From assembly GCA_002840125.1 (NCBI GenBank), contig PGZF01000003.1, positions 248,001 to 312,000 on the forward strand: a stretch of DNA of 64,000 nt, written 5' to 3'. This document shows positions 44,352 through 52,413 of the stretch, in pieces (the first letter of the stretch is position 1; every line of letters begins with the position of its first letter). Origin of the DNA: Gammaproteobacteria bacterium HGW-Gammaproteobacteria-15. GTDB lineage: Bacteria > Pseudomonadota > Gammaproteobacteria > Enterobacterales > Alteromonadaceae. The notes beneath the pieces are model-generated. The model was not told the DNA's origin, did no database searches, and was given only the letters and a program-made list of their open reading frames with translations. The translations under genes were made by a program, and so were the position numbers.

Positions 44352-45224
44352 TCAGACGGAGTAAACGGTGTTGATATGTTGGCGGTGCAGCAGTTCGGCC
44401 AGTTCAGGCAATTGCAGCGGTTCTATATCCAATACTTCGAGAATGGCGCCTTTGTGCAGCTCCCACTCCGGGTCCAGCGTGATATTAAATAGCTGGCGGC
44501 TTTCGCCACTGAAATGCTCTGCCAGTTTTAGTAAGGCAAACAGTTGTTTTTCCAGTTCACTGTCGGTTTCCAGCATCAGTGCCGGGCTGTGGTGATAGGC
44601 AATAACATTGCAAAGCTCTGGCGTTAAGCCCCATGACTGTGCCACCAGATAGCCTAATACCTCGTGGCAGGTATGAAAATACTGCTCTTCAATTTCGCTG
44701 TAACCCCGGCCTTGTTGCAAGCCTTGCTGCAGCAGTTGTTCGTAGTTGCTCACCTGCTGCTGAATAAGCGCAATACCGGCGTTATGAAACAGGCCCAGGC
44801 TGTAGCAGTCGTCCTGAATATCCTGGCTAAAATTAAAATGCCTGGCCAGTGTCATGGCGATATTACCGGTTTGCAATGCGCTGGACCAAAGTTTCAGGCT
44901 GAATTTGTCATCCTGCCCTTCCGACAGCGTAAAGCGCACCAGCACACTGCGCACCAGTTTTAATACCCGGCTAACACCAAGAAATTTGCAGGCATGTTCA
45001 ACCGAGGTAATTTTATGCCGCAGGCCAAAGAAAGCTGAGTTCACTACTTTTAATGTAAAACCGGCAATACCAATATCGAGATTTATCAGCGCGGCGATGC
45101 GTTTAATGCTGGGTTCCGGCATATCCAGTTGTTGCTGAATATGCTGCAGGATCTCCGGTTGCGGTGGTATGGTAAAGCCGTCTAACGCTTGTTCAATTGC
45201 TGACATATCAATGGCATGCGCCAT
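44352..45224 (-). CDS. HDOD-domain signalling protein
   Basis: The 290-residue protein consists mainly of an HDOD domain (about 15-220), an HD-superfamily fold without most metal ligands. Typical stretches are [51 protein letters not shown] and [16 protein letters not shown] proteins act in signalling networks rather than as hydrolases. It heads the operon with DUF2256 and dusC and has no receiver domain. Confidence 0.9.
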   Translation of the reverse strand: MAHAIDMSAIEQALDGFTIPPQPEILQHIQQQLDMPEPSIKRIAALINLDIGIAGFTLKVVNSAFFGLRHKITSVEHACKFLGVSRVLKLVRSVLVRFTLSEGQDDKFSLKLWSSALQTGNIAMTLARHFNFSQDIQDDCYSLGLFHNAGIALIQQQVSNYEQLLQQGLQQGRGYSEIEEQYFHTCHEVLGYLVAQSWGLTPELCNVIAYHHSPALMLETDSELEKQLFALLKLAEHFSGESRQLFNITLDPEWELHKGAILEVLDIEPLQLPELAELLHRQHINTVYSV

Positions 45225-45329
45225 AACACCTTCTCCGGTAACAAACTGCCAACTCAGCGGCTAATAGTAAAAGCCGCTAGGGTGAAATGCAAAACAGTTT
45301 TAGGGTATTTATTGCCACTACTCTGTCTA

Positions 45330-45794
45330 CTACGAGTCGAGATAGGGGCGGCCGGACATCAGCTGCTGCGCCAGTTGCTGTTCGTTTTGTTGTTCATTCA
45401 GTTGCAGATCGTTAAATTGCACATCGAACTGGATCAGCTCTTCATCACCAAGATGCTGAGCCACTAAGCGATCTGGTACCTGGCCAACCTGCCGGTAGGC
45501 ATTAATGGCAACCTGGGCGGCTTGTTCCATCAATAATAAAAAATGGCCTAATGGGAATTGCTGGAAAATGTCGGCATCCAGATGGGCCCAGCCGAGTAAG
45601 TCGCCACTGATAGCGCCATCGGCATGATCGGTAAACATCATAGATACGGCCGGGCAGGACGGGTTTTCACCGGCCTGATATTGTTCGGCGTCTTCGCTGT
45701 TAAACACCAGCACATAGCCAAAACTCGGGCTGCCCTCAGCATCCATCTCGTCAAATGACGTATCGTACATCAGAAATAATCGATTATCGGTCAT
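45330..45794 (-). CDS. Conserved-looking protein of unknown function
   Basis: A 154-residue acidic, soluble protein with a well-placed ribosome site (CAGGA). It begins MTDNRLFLMYDTSFDEMDAE and ends in a Gln-rich tail (LQLNEQQNEQQLAQQLMSG). No signal peptide, membrane helix or catalytic motif is visible. It is transcribed alone, with about 105 bases on the left and 116 on the right free of genes. I do not recognise a family. Confidence 0.65.
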   Translation of the reverse strand: MTDNRLFLMYDTSFDEMDAEGSPSFGYVLVFNSEDAEQYQAGENPSCPAVSMMFTDHADGAISGDLLGWAHLDADIFQQFPLGHFLLLMEQAAQVAINAYRQVGQVPDRLVAQHLGDEELIQFDVQFNDLQLNEQQNEQQLAQQLMSGRPYLDS

Positions 45795-45910
45795 GACGTT
45801 TTCCTGCTGAAAAAATGGCCGCTAATTTTACCTGAAATTAAGCAGATGCTAAAGGGTGAACTGTAATGATAACGGCAATACCGGCTGATATAGATTAATT
45901 AAGCGGTAAA

Positions 45911-47749
45911 CTACGCTGCGGGCTGATAGGGTATTTCCAGTAACAGCGCCAATGCCAGCAGCAATGCCTGCTCTTGTGTTACCAGCAGTTCGTCGGCCCG
46001 CACACCGGCTTCAACAGCCTGCCACAATTGTTGTTTTTGCTGCGGTGCCAGTGCCAGCAAGTGCGGCAGTTGCTGGCTGAGGCTGGTAAAGCTGAAATCG
46101 GGCCGGGAGCTGTCAGCGGTAAAAGGCAATACAGCAGCGGCAGCCCGCCAGGCCTGTTGTTGCTTGGCGTCGTCACCGGCAACCTGGCTAACCAAAGACA
46201 GCAGTGCGCTAACTGCAGGTTTCAGTTGGGTCAGGGTTTTACCCGAGTATTTACGGCTTATCTGCTCTGGGTCAAACTGCACGGCCACGCTGTGCTCTAC
46301 AAACTCGCGTGCCAGCCAGCTACCGATATCCGGCGAGCCTGCGGCTTGCATCAGTGCCTGCAATAATTGTTCAAACTGGCGGAATTTGCTTTCGGATAAG
46401 GTTTTCAGTGCCGGGATCAACCGTTGCAATAACTGCACTTGTTGCAGGGCATCCAGGCTTGCCACGCTGTCGCACAGTTGATCGGTTTGCTGCAATAAAC
46501 TGGCTGCCCCCAGCTCTTTAATCAGCTGCAATTGTTTTTGGCGGATATCGTGATCCTGCTGCAGTAGCAAACAACACACCAGCGCGGTAGCGGGTTCTGT
46601 CTGGCGGCTGCTATGTAGCAGCAATAAAGGTAACGCCTGTTGCAAGCGTTCTGCATTAGTGGGCTTAGCCTCAGTGGTGCTGGCGTTGGCATCAGTTGCG
46701 GTTTGTGCGGCCCGTGCTGTGGGGAATTTGCCGTTCCAATGGGGTTCCAGCCGTTTTATCCGCGTGGCCAGTGGTGGGTGGGTGGCAAAAATAGACGCCC
46801 AGCGGCTAATCGCTTCACCAAAAAACAAATGGCTGTTTTCGTCGGCATTCTGGTTTTTAATTTTACTTGAGCTGCTGTGGCTGCCAATGGCTTTTAACGC
46901 CCCGGCGATACCGCGTGGGTTACGGGTAAATTGCACAGCAGAGGCATCGGCCAGAAACTCGCGTTGGCGGCTTACTGCCGCTTTAATCAGGTTACCAAAG
47001 AAAGAGCCTAAATAACCTATTACTACTAAGCCCAGTGCCAGCAGCACTATGCCGCCGCCATTGTTTTTACTGTTGCCGGAAGAGCGGCTGCCGGCACGTA
47101 TGGCACCTGCTCTGCCGCTGCCGCGCAGCATGTAGTAGCCAATATGCCCAAGAAACAGGATGCCGTTTAAAATGGCAATCAGGCGGATATTCATCCGCAT
47201 ATCACCGTTTAAAATATGGCTGAACTCATGGGCTATAACGCCTTGTAATTCGTCGCGGTTTAATTGCTCCAGGCAACCCTGGGTAACCCCAATCACTGCA
47301 TCTGCCGGGCTGTAACCGGCGGCAAAAGCATTAATGCCCTGTTCTGGCAGTAAATATACCGGCGGCACCGGCGTATTGGCGGCCAGTGCCATTTCTTCTA
47401 CCACGTTAAGCAAGCGCCGTTGTAGTGGGTCCTGGCTGTCGGGTAATAACCTTGTACCACCGAGCGATTCGGCTACTACCTTACCGCCAGCCCTCAGCTG
47501 CTGCCATTTAAACAACACGGCTATGGTTACGGCAACCAGCACGACGATACTTACCCAGCCTACCAGATGCCAGGGCAGGGTTTGCCAGTGCAGGGATGAT
47601 AAAAAAGCCGGGTCAACAAAGCCCAGGCTAATTAAGGCGATAACATTGGTTAGCATCAGCAACAGCAGAACTGCCAGCGTAAACAGCACCACTAAAATGC
47701 GGGTATTACGCCGGGCTAAATCCTGCTGGGCAAAAAAGTTACTACTCAT
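45911..47749 (-). CDS. M48 membrane metalloprotease with long C-terminal extension
   Basis: An HtpX-like zinc protease in the inner membrane. Two N-terminal helices (about 18-45 and 60-80) precede the catalytic segment with HEFSH (His174, Glu175, His178) and the third ligand Glu in QREFLADASA (about 268). Additional helices lie near 190 and 230. M48 proteases are usually about 290 residues; this one has 612, with an extra 260-residue helical, Gln/Leu-rich C-terminal domain of no recognised family. Its gene follows lemA by 15 bases, a known partnership in membrane-protein turnover. Confidence 0.9.
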   Translation of the reverse strand: MSSNFFAQQDLARRNTRILVVLFTLAVLLLLMLTNVIALISLGFVDPAFLSSLHWQTLPWHLVGWVSIVVLVAVTIAVLFKWQQLRAGGKVVAESLGGTRLLPDSQDPLQRRLLNVVEEMALAANTPVPPVYLLPEQGINAFAAGYSPADAVIGVTQGCLEQLNRDELQGVIAHEFSHILNGDMRMNIRLIAILNGILFLGHIGYYMLRGSGRAGAIRAGSRSSGNSKNNGGGIVLLALGLVVIGYLGSFFGNLIKAAVSRQREFLADASAVQFTRNPRGIAGALKAIGSHSSSSKIKNQNADENSHLFFGEAISRWASIFATHPPLATRIKRLEPHWNGKFPTARAAQTATDANASTTEAKPTNAERLQQALPLLLLHSSRQTEPATALVCCLLLQQDHDIRQKQLQLIKELGAASLLQQTDQLCDSVASLDALQQVQLLQRLIPALKTLSESKFRQFEQLLQALMQAAGSPDIGSWLAREFVEHSVAVQFDPEQISRKYSGKTLTQLKPAVSALLSLVSQVAGDDAKQQQAWRAAAAVLPFTADSSRPDFSFTSLSQQLPHLLALAPQQKQQLWQAVEAGVRADELLVTQEQALLLALALLLEIPYQPAA

Positions 47750-47764
47750 GTTTTGCCGTGCTGC

Positions 47765-48355
47765 TTAAAAGCTGACTTTAGGTGCGGCCTGAATGGCGGC
47801 GCTGTCAGCAAACTCCAGCAACTTGGCATCAGCCGCATGGCCAAAAGCGGAGGCAAGCAGCACCGGTGGAAAGCTTTGTTTATAGCTGTTGTAATCGGTA
47901 ACCGCGTCATTAAAGGCCTGACGGGCAAAGGCTACGCGGTTTTCGGTGCTGGTGAGCTCTTCAGATAACTGCATCATATTCTGGTTGGCTTTTAAATCCG
48001 GATAGGCTTCCATTACTACATTTAAGCGGCTCATGGCACTTTGCAATGCACCTTCAGCTCCGGCTAATGCGCTGATAGCCCCGGCATCGCCCGGGTTGTT
48101 TGCGGCAACTTTTAACCCGGCCAGTGCAGCATTACGGGCATTAATAACGGCCTCAAGCGTGTCGCGCTCGTGTGCCATATAGGCTTTGGCGGTTTCAACC
48201 AGATTGGGGAGCAGGTCGTAGCGGCGTTTTAGCTGCACTTCAATTTGGGCAAAAGCGTTCTGAAAGCGGTTTTTCAGTTTTACCAGCTGATTAAAAATGC
48301 TGATAACCCAGAATACTATGGCAACTAAAATAGCCAGAATAATCAGGCTGGTCAT
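47765..48355 (-). CDS. lemA: LemA family protein
   Basis: The 196-residue protein has one N-terminal membrane helix (LIILAILVAIVFWVISIF) followed by the LemA coiled region: FAQIEVQLKRRYDLLPNLVETAKAYM in outline, then LNVVMEAYPDLKANQNMMQL and RVAFARQAFNDAVTDYN. LemA is membrane-anchored with a helical cytoplasmic or periplasmic domain, of uncertain role, often encoded with M48 proteases as here. CGGAG precedes the ATG. Confidence 0.94.
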   Translation of the reverse strand: MTSLIILAILVAIVFWVISIFNQLVKLKNRFQNAFAQIEVQLKRRYDLLPNLVETAKAYMAHERDTLEAVINARNAALAGLKVAANNPGDAGAISALAGAEGALQSAMSRLNVVMEAYPDLKANQNMMQLSEELTSTENRVAFARQAFNDAVTDYNSYKQSFPPVLLASAFGHAADAKLLEFADSAAIQAAPKVSF

Positions 48356-48528
48356 GATGTCTCCGAGGTTACGGTAATGTAGGTTGCTATTGTTAACAAT
48401 AATTTAATCAGTGTCCAGCGATTCTTGTTCAAGTAGCATTAAACTGCGATGGCGGGTCAGGCTTTGGGTCTGGCTGGTAATTCCTGGTGGCTGCGGTATC
48501 ATAACCAGCCTGACATTAAGGGGTAAGC

Positions 48529-48855
48529 ATGAGCGATTTTCAACATATTTCTGTGGCACAAACGGCTGAATTACTGGCTGCTGGTAAGGTAGTTATTGCC
48601 GATATCCGCGATGAGCAAAGCTTTGCCGGTGGCCATATTGATGGGGCTTTTCATCTGACCAATGGCAGCTTAACTGGCTTTATGCAGCAGTATGAATTTG
48701 AGCAGCCAGTCGTGGTGGTGTGTTACCACGGTAACTCCAGCCAGGGGGCGGCACAATATTTAGCCCAGCAGGGTTTTGAACAGGTATACAGTATGGATGG
48801 CGGCTTTGAAAGCTGGCGCCAGCAGTTGCCTTTTGTGAGTGGCGACAGTGCATAA
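48529..48855 (+). CDS. glpE: Rhodanese GlpE (thiosulfate sulfurtransferase)
   Basis: A single-domain rhodanese of 108 residues that transfers sulfur from thiosulfate to cyanide or thiols. The active-site loop [13 protein letters not shown] carries the catalytic Cys near residue 65. It begins [16 protein letters not shown], like E. coli GlpE, with AAGGGG upstream. The last 17 bases overlap the rhomboid frame, as for glpE-glpG in E. coli. Confidence 0.95.
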   Translation: MSDFQHISVAQTAELLAAGKVVIADIRDEQSFAGGHIDGAFHLTNGSLTGFMQQYEFEQPVVVVCYHGNSSQGAAQYLAQQGFEQVYSMDGGFESWRQQLPFVSGDSA

Positions 48856-49678
48856 ATTTGCCGAGTTAAATTCTGCCCAGGCGGCGCAACTGTTTGCTGC
48901 TTACTGCGTAGCGCAGGGGCTTGAAGTAAATGCGGTAGTGCAGCAGCCAACGCTGGCTGAGCTGTATGGTGCAACAGAGCAGTTGGCCCGGATAGAGCAG
49001 GAGTTTGCCCGTTTTTTACAGCAGCCGGCGCATCCGCGGTATCAGGCCGCGGCCTGGCAACTAAGCCAGCCAGACACGCAAAAACTGCAGGATGATGGTT
49101 TGCCGGTGTTTAACTGGCGCGAGTTATGGCGCCAGGCGCCTTTAACGTCAGCATTGTTACTGTTATGCCTGCTGGTGTATGTGTGGCAGCAGCTGGATTG
49201 GCGCAGCAGTTCTGCGGCCTTGCAGCTTACTGAACCTACACAGCTGTGGCGCTGGTTTACGCCAATGTTATTGCATTTTTCGTTAACCCATCTGGTGTTT
49301 AACCTGGCCTGGTGGTTGTATCTGGGCCGCCAGTTTGAGCAACGGTTGGGGTTGGTGATGTTGCTGAATGTAACCTTGTCGGTGGCGCTTGTTTCAAATG
49401 CCGCGCAGTACTTTATGGTTAACCCTAATTTTGGCGGCTTATCTGGCGTGGTATACGGTTTATTTGGTTATTTCTGGATAGCAGGGCGGCTAAACCCGGC
49501 GCAGGGTTTGTATATCAGCCCGGGGCTGGTCGGGTTTATGTTGTTATGGTTATTGCTGGGGTTTTTCGATGTGCTTTGGGTAAGCATGGCAAACTGGGCG
49601 CATCTGGGTGGTTTACTAGCCGGTATGGGTTGGGCCTGGTTGCTGCGTAAACACACAGGCCGCGGACATGCGCAATAA
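48839..49678 (+). CDS. glpG: Rhomboid intramembrane serine protease GlpG
   Basis: GlpG cleaves transmembrane proteins inside the membrane. From GTG 48839 the 279 residues include a cytoplasmic N-domain ([13 protein letters not shown], then HPRYQAAAW) and six helices. The catalytic Ser202 lies in GGLSGVVYG and His255 in ANWAHLGG; His151 and Asn155 match the oxyanion-site residues. A GTG at 48848 is an alternative start. No glpR follows; a converging FliL-like gene does. Confidence 0.94.
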   Translation: MATVHKFAELNSAQAAQLFAAYCVAQGLEVNAVVQQPTLAELYGATEQLARIEQEFARFLQQPAHPRYQAAAWQLSQPDTQKLQDDGLPVFNWRELWRQAPLTSALLLLCLLVYVWQQLDWRSSSAALQLTEPTQLWRWFTPMLLHFSLTHLVFNLAWWLYLGRQFEQRLGLVMLLNVTLSVALVSNAAQYFMVNPNFGGLSGVVYGLFGYFWIAGRLNPAQGLYISPGLVGFMLLWLLLGFFDVLWVSMANWAHLGGLLAGMGWAWLLRKHTGRGHAQ

Positions 49679-49696
49679 AGGGCTTACTGATACAGG

Positions 49697-50104
49697 CTAC
49701 TGATACAGATACTTGGTAAATAAAATATCTCTGATCATGGCGTTGCCGGTTTCTTTTTTCATCGCCTGCTGCAGTTTGTCTAAAATAGCCAGGCGAATTT
49801 CTTCACGGCCGGTAAGTGACTTTATTTTATCTTCCGGCTGTTTGGTAAAGGTGCCGATAATAAGATCCAGTATCAGCGGTTCATGATGTTCAATAGCGGT
49901 CAGATACGCTTTATCTTCGATCATCAGCTCTACAGTAACGCGGATATAACCCAGGCTGCGGCGGTTGCCGGAAATATAGTTAGTTACGATATCCGGGTCA
50001 AAACCGTAATAGACAATTTCTTTTGGCTGCTGTGCAACAGCGGGGTGTGTTGCTAATAGCAGCGGCACTGACAGCACCAGAGAAAGCAGCAGGCTTTTGA
50101 TCAT
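49697..50104 (-). CDS. FliL-like protein with signal peptide
   Basis: ATG 50104 gives a 135-residue protein with a signal peptide or N-terminal helix (SLLLSLVLSVPLLLATHPAVA) and the FliL-type core: LGYIRVTVELMIED, then IEHHEPLILDLIIGTF and a helix ending in IRDILFTKYLYQ. FliL stabilises flagellar stators near the basal body. This copy is isolated, without flagellar neighbours, as seen for second FliL-like genes in many Alteromonadales. A longer frame from 50146 has no ribosome site. Confidence 0.85.
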   Translation of the reverse strand: MIKSLLLSLVLSVPLLLATHPAVAQQPKEIVYYGFDPDIVTNYISGNRRSLGYIRVTVELMIEDKAYLTAIEHHEPLILDLIIGTFTKQPEDKIKSLTGREEIRLAILDKLQQAMKKETGNAMIRDILFTKYLYQ

Positions 50105-50283
50105 AAGTATCACTTTTGGTTGAGGAATAAATGGCGGCAACGACACTAACAGTAGCGTTAAGCGGGGTATTTTACCAGCTAACTTAGTTTACAGTAAGCC
50201 GTTTTTCTGTGTTGATTACGGCTGAAAAGTCAGCCTGAAGTTGCTATGATGCGGCCAGACTTTTGGTTGCAGAATAGATATTT

Positions 50284-50811
50284 GTGAGCACTCCCCTGAT
50301 TTCTCTGGCCCGGCACTGGCAGGACGCCAATACTCTGGCGTTACCGGCCGCTTTAGCGCCGTGGATTTTAGAACCCGCATCGCTGACCGCGCGTTTAAAG
50401 CGGCATTGTCAGCATTTTCGTCTGCAGGTATTGCAGGAATACAGCGCTATATTACCCGGCTTTTTACAGCCCTTGTTACCTGACACTACTGCAACGCAGG
50501 TGCGTGAAGTGATTTTGTGGTGCAACGATATGCCCTGTGTGTATGCGCAAAGTTGGTTACCCGCGCAAACGATAGCAGCGCTACGCCCGCTGGCCGATTT
50601 AGGCGAACGGCCTTTGGGTGACTATATTTTTCAGCATCAGGGTCTGCACCGCGGCACTATTGAGGCTGCGCAGCTTGACGTTATGCTGCCACAGCTGAAT
50701 ATCGCCGCGCACTGTTATGTGCGCCGTTCGGTATTTCAGCTGCAAGGCCAGCCACTGCTGGTTGCTGAAGCCTTTTTGCCTGATATCAGTAAACTGGAAG
50801 CCACCTTGTGA
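50284..50811 (+). CDS. ubiC: Chorismate lyase UbiC
   Basis: UbiC converts chorismate to 4-hydroxybenzoate plus pyruvate, the first step of ubiquinone synthesis. The 175-residue protein starts at GTG 50284. It shows the conserved VREVILWCNDMPCVYAQSW, the core LADLGERPLGDYIF near residue 100 and a late FLPDI. Its TGA overlaps the ubiA ATG by one base. Confidence 0.95.
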   Translation: MSTPLISLARHWQDANTLALPAALAPWILEPASLTARLKRHCQHFRLQVLQEYSAILPGFLQPLLPDTTATQVREVILWCNDMPCVYAQSWLPAQTIAALRPLADLGERPLGDYIFQHQGLHRGTIEAAQLDVMLPQLNIAAHCYVRRSVFQLQGQPLLVAEAFLPDISKLEATL

Positions 50812-51683
50812 TGAAACTGGCGCTGAGCTGGGCTCACCGTGATTATTACCTGCAACTGATGCGGATAAACAGGCCGATAGGTACGTATTTGTTGCTATGG
50901 CCGACATGGTGGGCGCTGTGGCTGGCTGCCGAAGGCCCGCCGCCGTTGTATTTGCTGCTGGTGTTTAGCGCCGGTGTGGTGTTAATGCGCGCCGCCGGTT
51001 GCGTAATTAACGATTACGCCGATCGCAAATGGGACGGCGCGGTAGAGCGCACTAAACAGCGGCCCCTGGCCAGCGGTGCGATAAGCAGCCGCGAAGCACT
51101 GCAATTATTCGCGCTATTGGTGCTGTTATCAGCCAGTTTATTGCTGTTTTTAAACTGGCAGACGGTATTGCTATCGGTGGTGGCTTTACTGCTGGCGTCG
51201 GTGTATCCCTTTATGAAACGCTATACCCATTTGCCGCAGGTGGTATTGGGCGCAGCGTTTAGCTGGGGTATGCCAATGGCGTTTATGGCTATTCAACTGC
51301 AGTTACCGCCGCTGCTGTGGCTGCTTTATCTGGCTAACCTGCTATGGACAGTAGCTTATGACACTTACTATGCGCTGGTAGACCGGCCGGATGATGTAAA
51401 GGTAGGGATTAAGTCTACCGCTATTTTATTTGGCAAATATGCTTTAGCCATTATTGCGCTGTTGCAGTTGTGTACTTTACTGCTGCTGGTTGCAGTGGGC
51501 TACCTGGCACACTTACATCTGGTGTATTACCTCAGCCTTATTGCCGCTGCTGGCTGTTTTATTTATCAGTATATTGTTGCCAGAGGTAGTCGTCAGGGCT
51601 GTTTTACTGCGTTTTTACATAATCACTATGTGGGGATGCTGGTGTTCGCCGGTATTGCCTTAAGCTACCTGTTACAAGGATAA
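50811..51683 (+). CDS. ubiA: 4-hydroxybenzoate octaprenyltransferase UbiA
   Basis: UbiA attaches the polyprenyl chain to 4-hydroxybenzoate in the inner membrane. The 290-residue protein has about eight to nine helices and both aspartate motifs: NDYADRKWD (near 66-74) and DTYYALVDRPDD (near 184-195). ATG 50811 shares a base with the ubiC stop; a GTG one codon earlier is possible. The DUF192 gene follows after four bases. Confidence 0.96.
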   Translation: MKLALSWAHRDYYLQLMRINRPIGTYLLLWPTWWALWLAAEGPPPLYLLLVFSAGVVLMRAAGCVINDYADRKWDGAVERTKQRPLASGAISSREALQLFALLVLLSASLLLFLNWQTVLLSVVALLLASVYPFMKRYTHLPQVVLGAAFSWGMPMAFMAIQLQLPPLLWLLYLANLLWTVAYDTYYALVDRPDDVKVGIKSTAILFGKYALAIIALLQLCTLLLLVAVGYLAHLHLVYYLSLIAAAGCFIYQYIVARGSRQGCFTAFLHNHYVGMLVFAGIALSYLLQG

Positions 51684-51687
51684 ACCG

Positions 51688-52131
51688 ATGATAAAACGAT
51701 TTTTAGTTATGCTGGCATTGGCAATGCCGTTATTGGCCTGGGCTGTACCGGCAGATGAGCGGGAAGTATTTAGTTTAGTGCCGTTGCAGCTTGGCGAGCA
51801 GCGTATACAGGTGCAGTTGGCAGATACACCGCAAAAACGTGCGCAGGGGCTGATGTTTCAGCAAAGTGCAGACCCGGGCATGTTATTGCTGTACAGCGAG
51901 CCGCGAGAGATTGCATTGTGGATGCTAAATACCGCTATGCCGTTGGATGTGGCTTATATTGATGCCAACTGGACTATTGCAGAGCTGATTACGCTTGAGC
52001 CCTATGATGAAACGCCAGTGCCATCAAAGCAGCCGGTAATAGCCGCGCTGGAGATGCCGCGCGGCTGGTTTGCCAAATATGGTGTAGCGGTTGGGCAGAA
52101 AGTAAGCCTGAACCCTGAAACTAAACCCTGA
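51688..52131 (+). CDS. DUF192 exported protein
   Basis: The 147-residue protein has a signal peptide (ending AWAVPA) and the DUF192 core: VQLADTPQKRAQGLMFQ, GMLLLYSEPREIALWMLNT, DVAYIDANWTI and a final MPRGWFAKYGVAVGQ. DUF192 proteins are small periplasmic proteins of unknown role, common in Proteobacteria. It follows ubiA closely and ends the rightward ubi transcript. Confidence 0.9.
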   Translation: MIKRFLVMLALAMPLLAWAVPADEREVFSLVPLQLGEQRIQVQLADTPQKRAQGLMFQQSADPGMLLLYSEPREIALWMLNTAMPLDVAYIDANWTIAELITLEPYDETPVPSKQPVIAALEMPRGWFAKYGVAVGQKVSLNPETKP

Positions 52132-52166
52132 TAATATTGCTTTAATCCAGAATCAGGGAGCACTGC

Positions 52167-52387
52167 GCCGATAGCGTAGCCTTGCGTATCGCTTTGCCCA
52201 CAGAACTTGCTAAGTGCCAACTTCGTAGCACGAGATAGTTGCCGCTCTGCTCGCCACAGCAGGGTTACGGGCATCATGCCCTCCACCAGGCGGATCAGCT
52301 GCGCTGACCAAATTCGTTCCAGACGAATTTGTTATCCGCCTTCGCTAACGCGAAAAGGTCTGTGGCTGCGCTATCGGCAACTATCTC
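52167..52387. repeat. Nested inverted-repeat element downstream of the DUF192 gene
   Basis: This 282-base gap (52132-52413) contains no gene but a strongly structured sequence. Arms pair in nested order: 52232-52244 with 52375-52387 (13 bp perfect), 52253-52259 with 52360-52366 (7 bp), 52289-52295 with 52334-52340 (7 bp) and the central hairpin 52309-52317 with 52323-52331 (9 bp, TCCAG loop). An alternative outer arm, 52167-52181 with 52364-52378, matches at 14 of 15 positions and would compete with the first. Smaller side hairpins lie at 52271-52283 and 52341-52354. It may be an interspersed repeat, a structured RNA or a terminator between converging genes. Confidence 0.55.
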
Positions 52388-52413
52388 TACCTTATTTCAG
52401 TATCGGCTTAGTA

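Noticed and set aside
47334..47768. A 144-residue open frame opposite the M48 protease gene
   Set aside because: It is a shadow frame overlapping the conserved catalytic region and lacks a plausible start site.
49686..49708. Direct repeat ACTGATACAG at the glpG/FliL-like junction
   Set aside because: It has only two copies of ten bases and probably reflects a small slippage event at a gene end.
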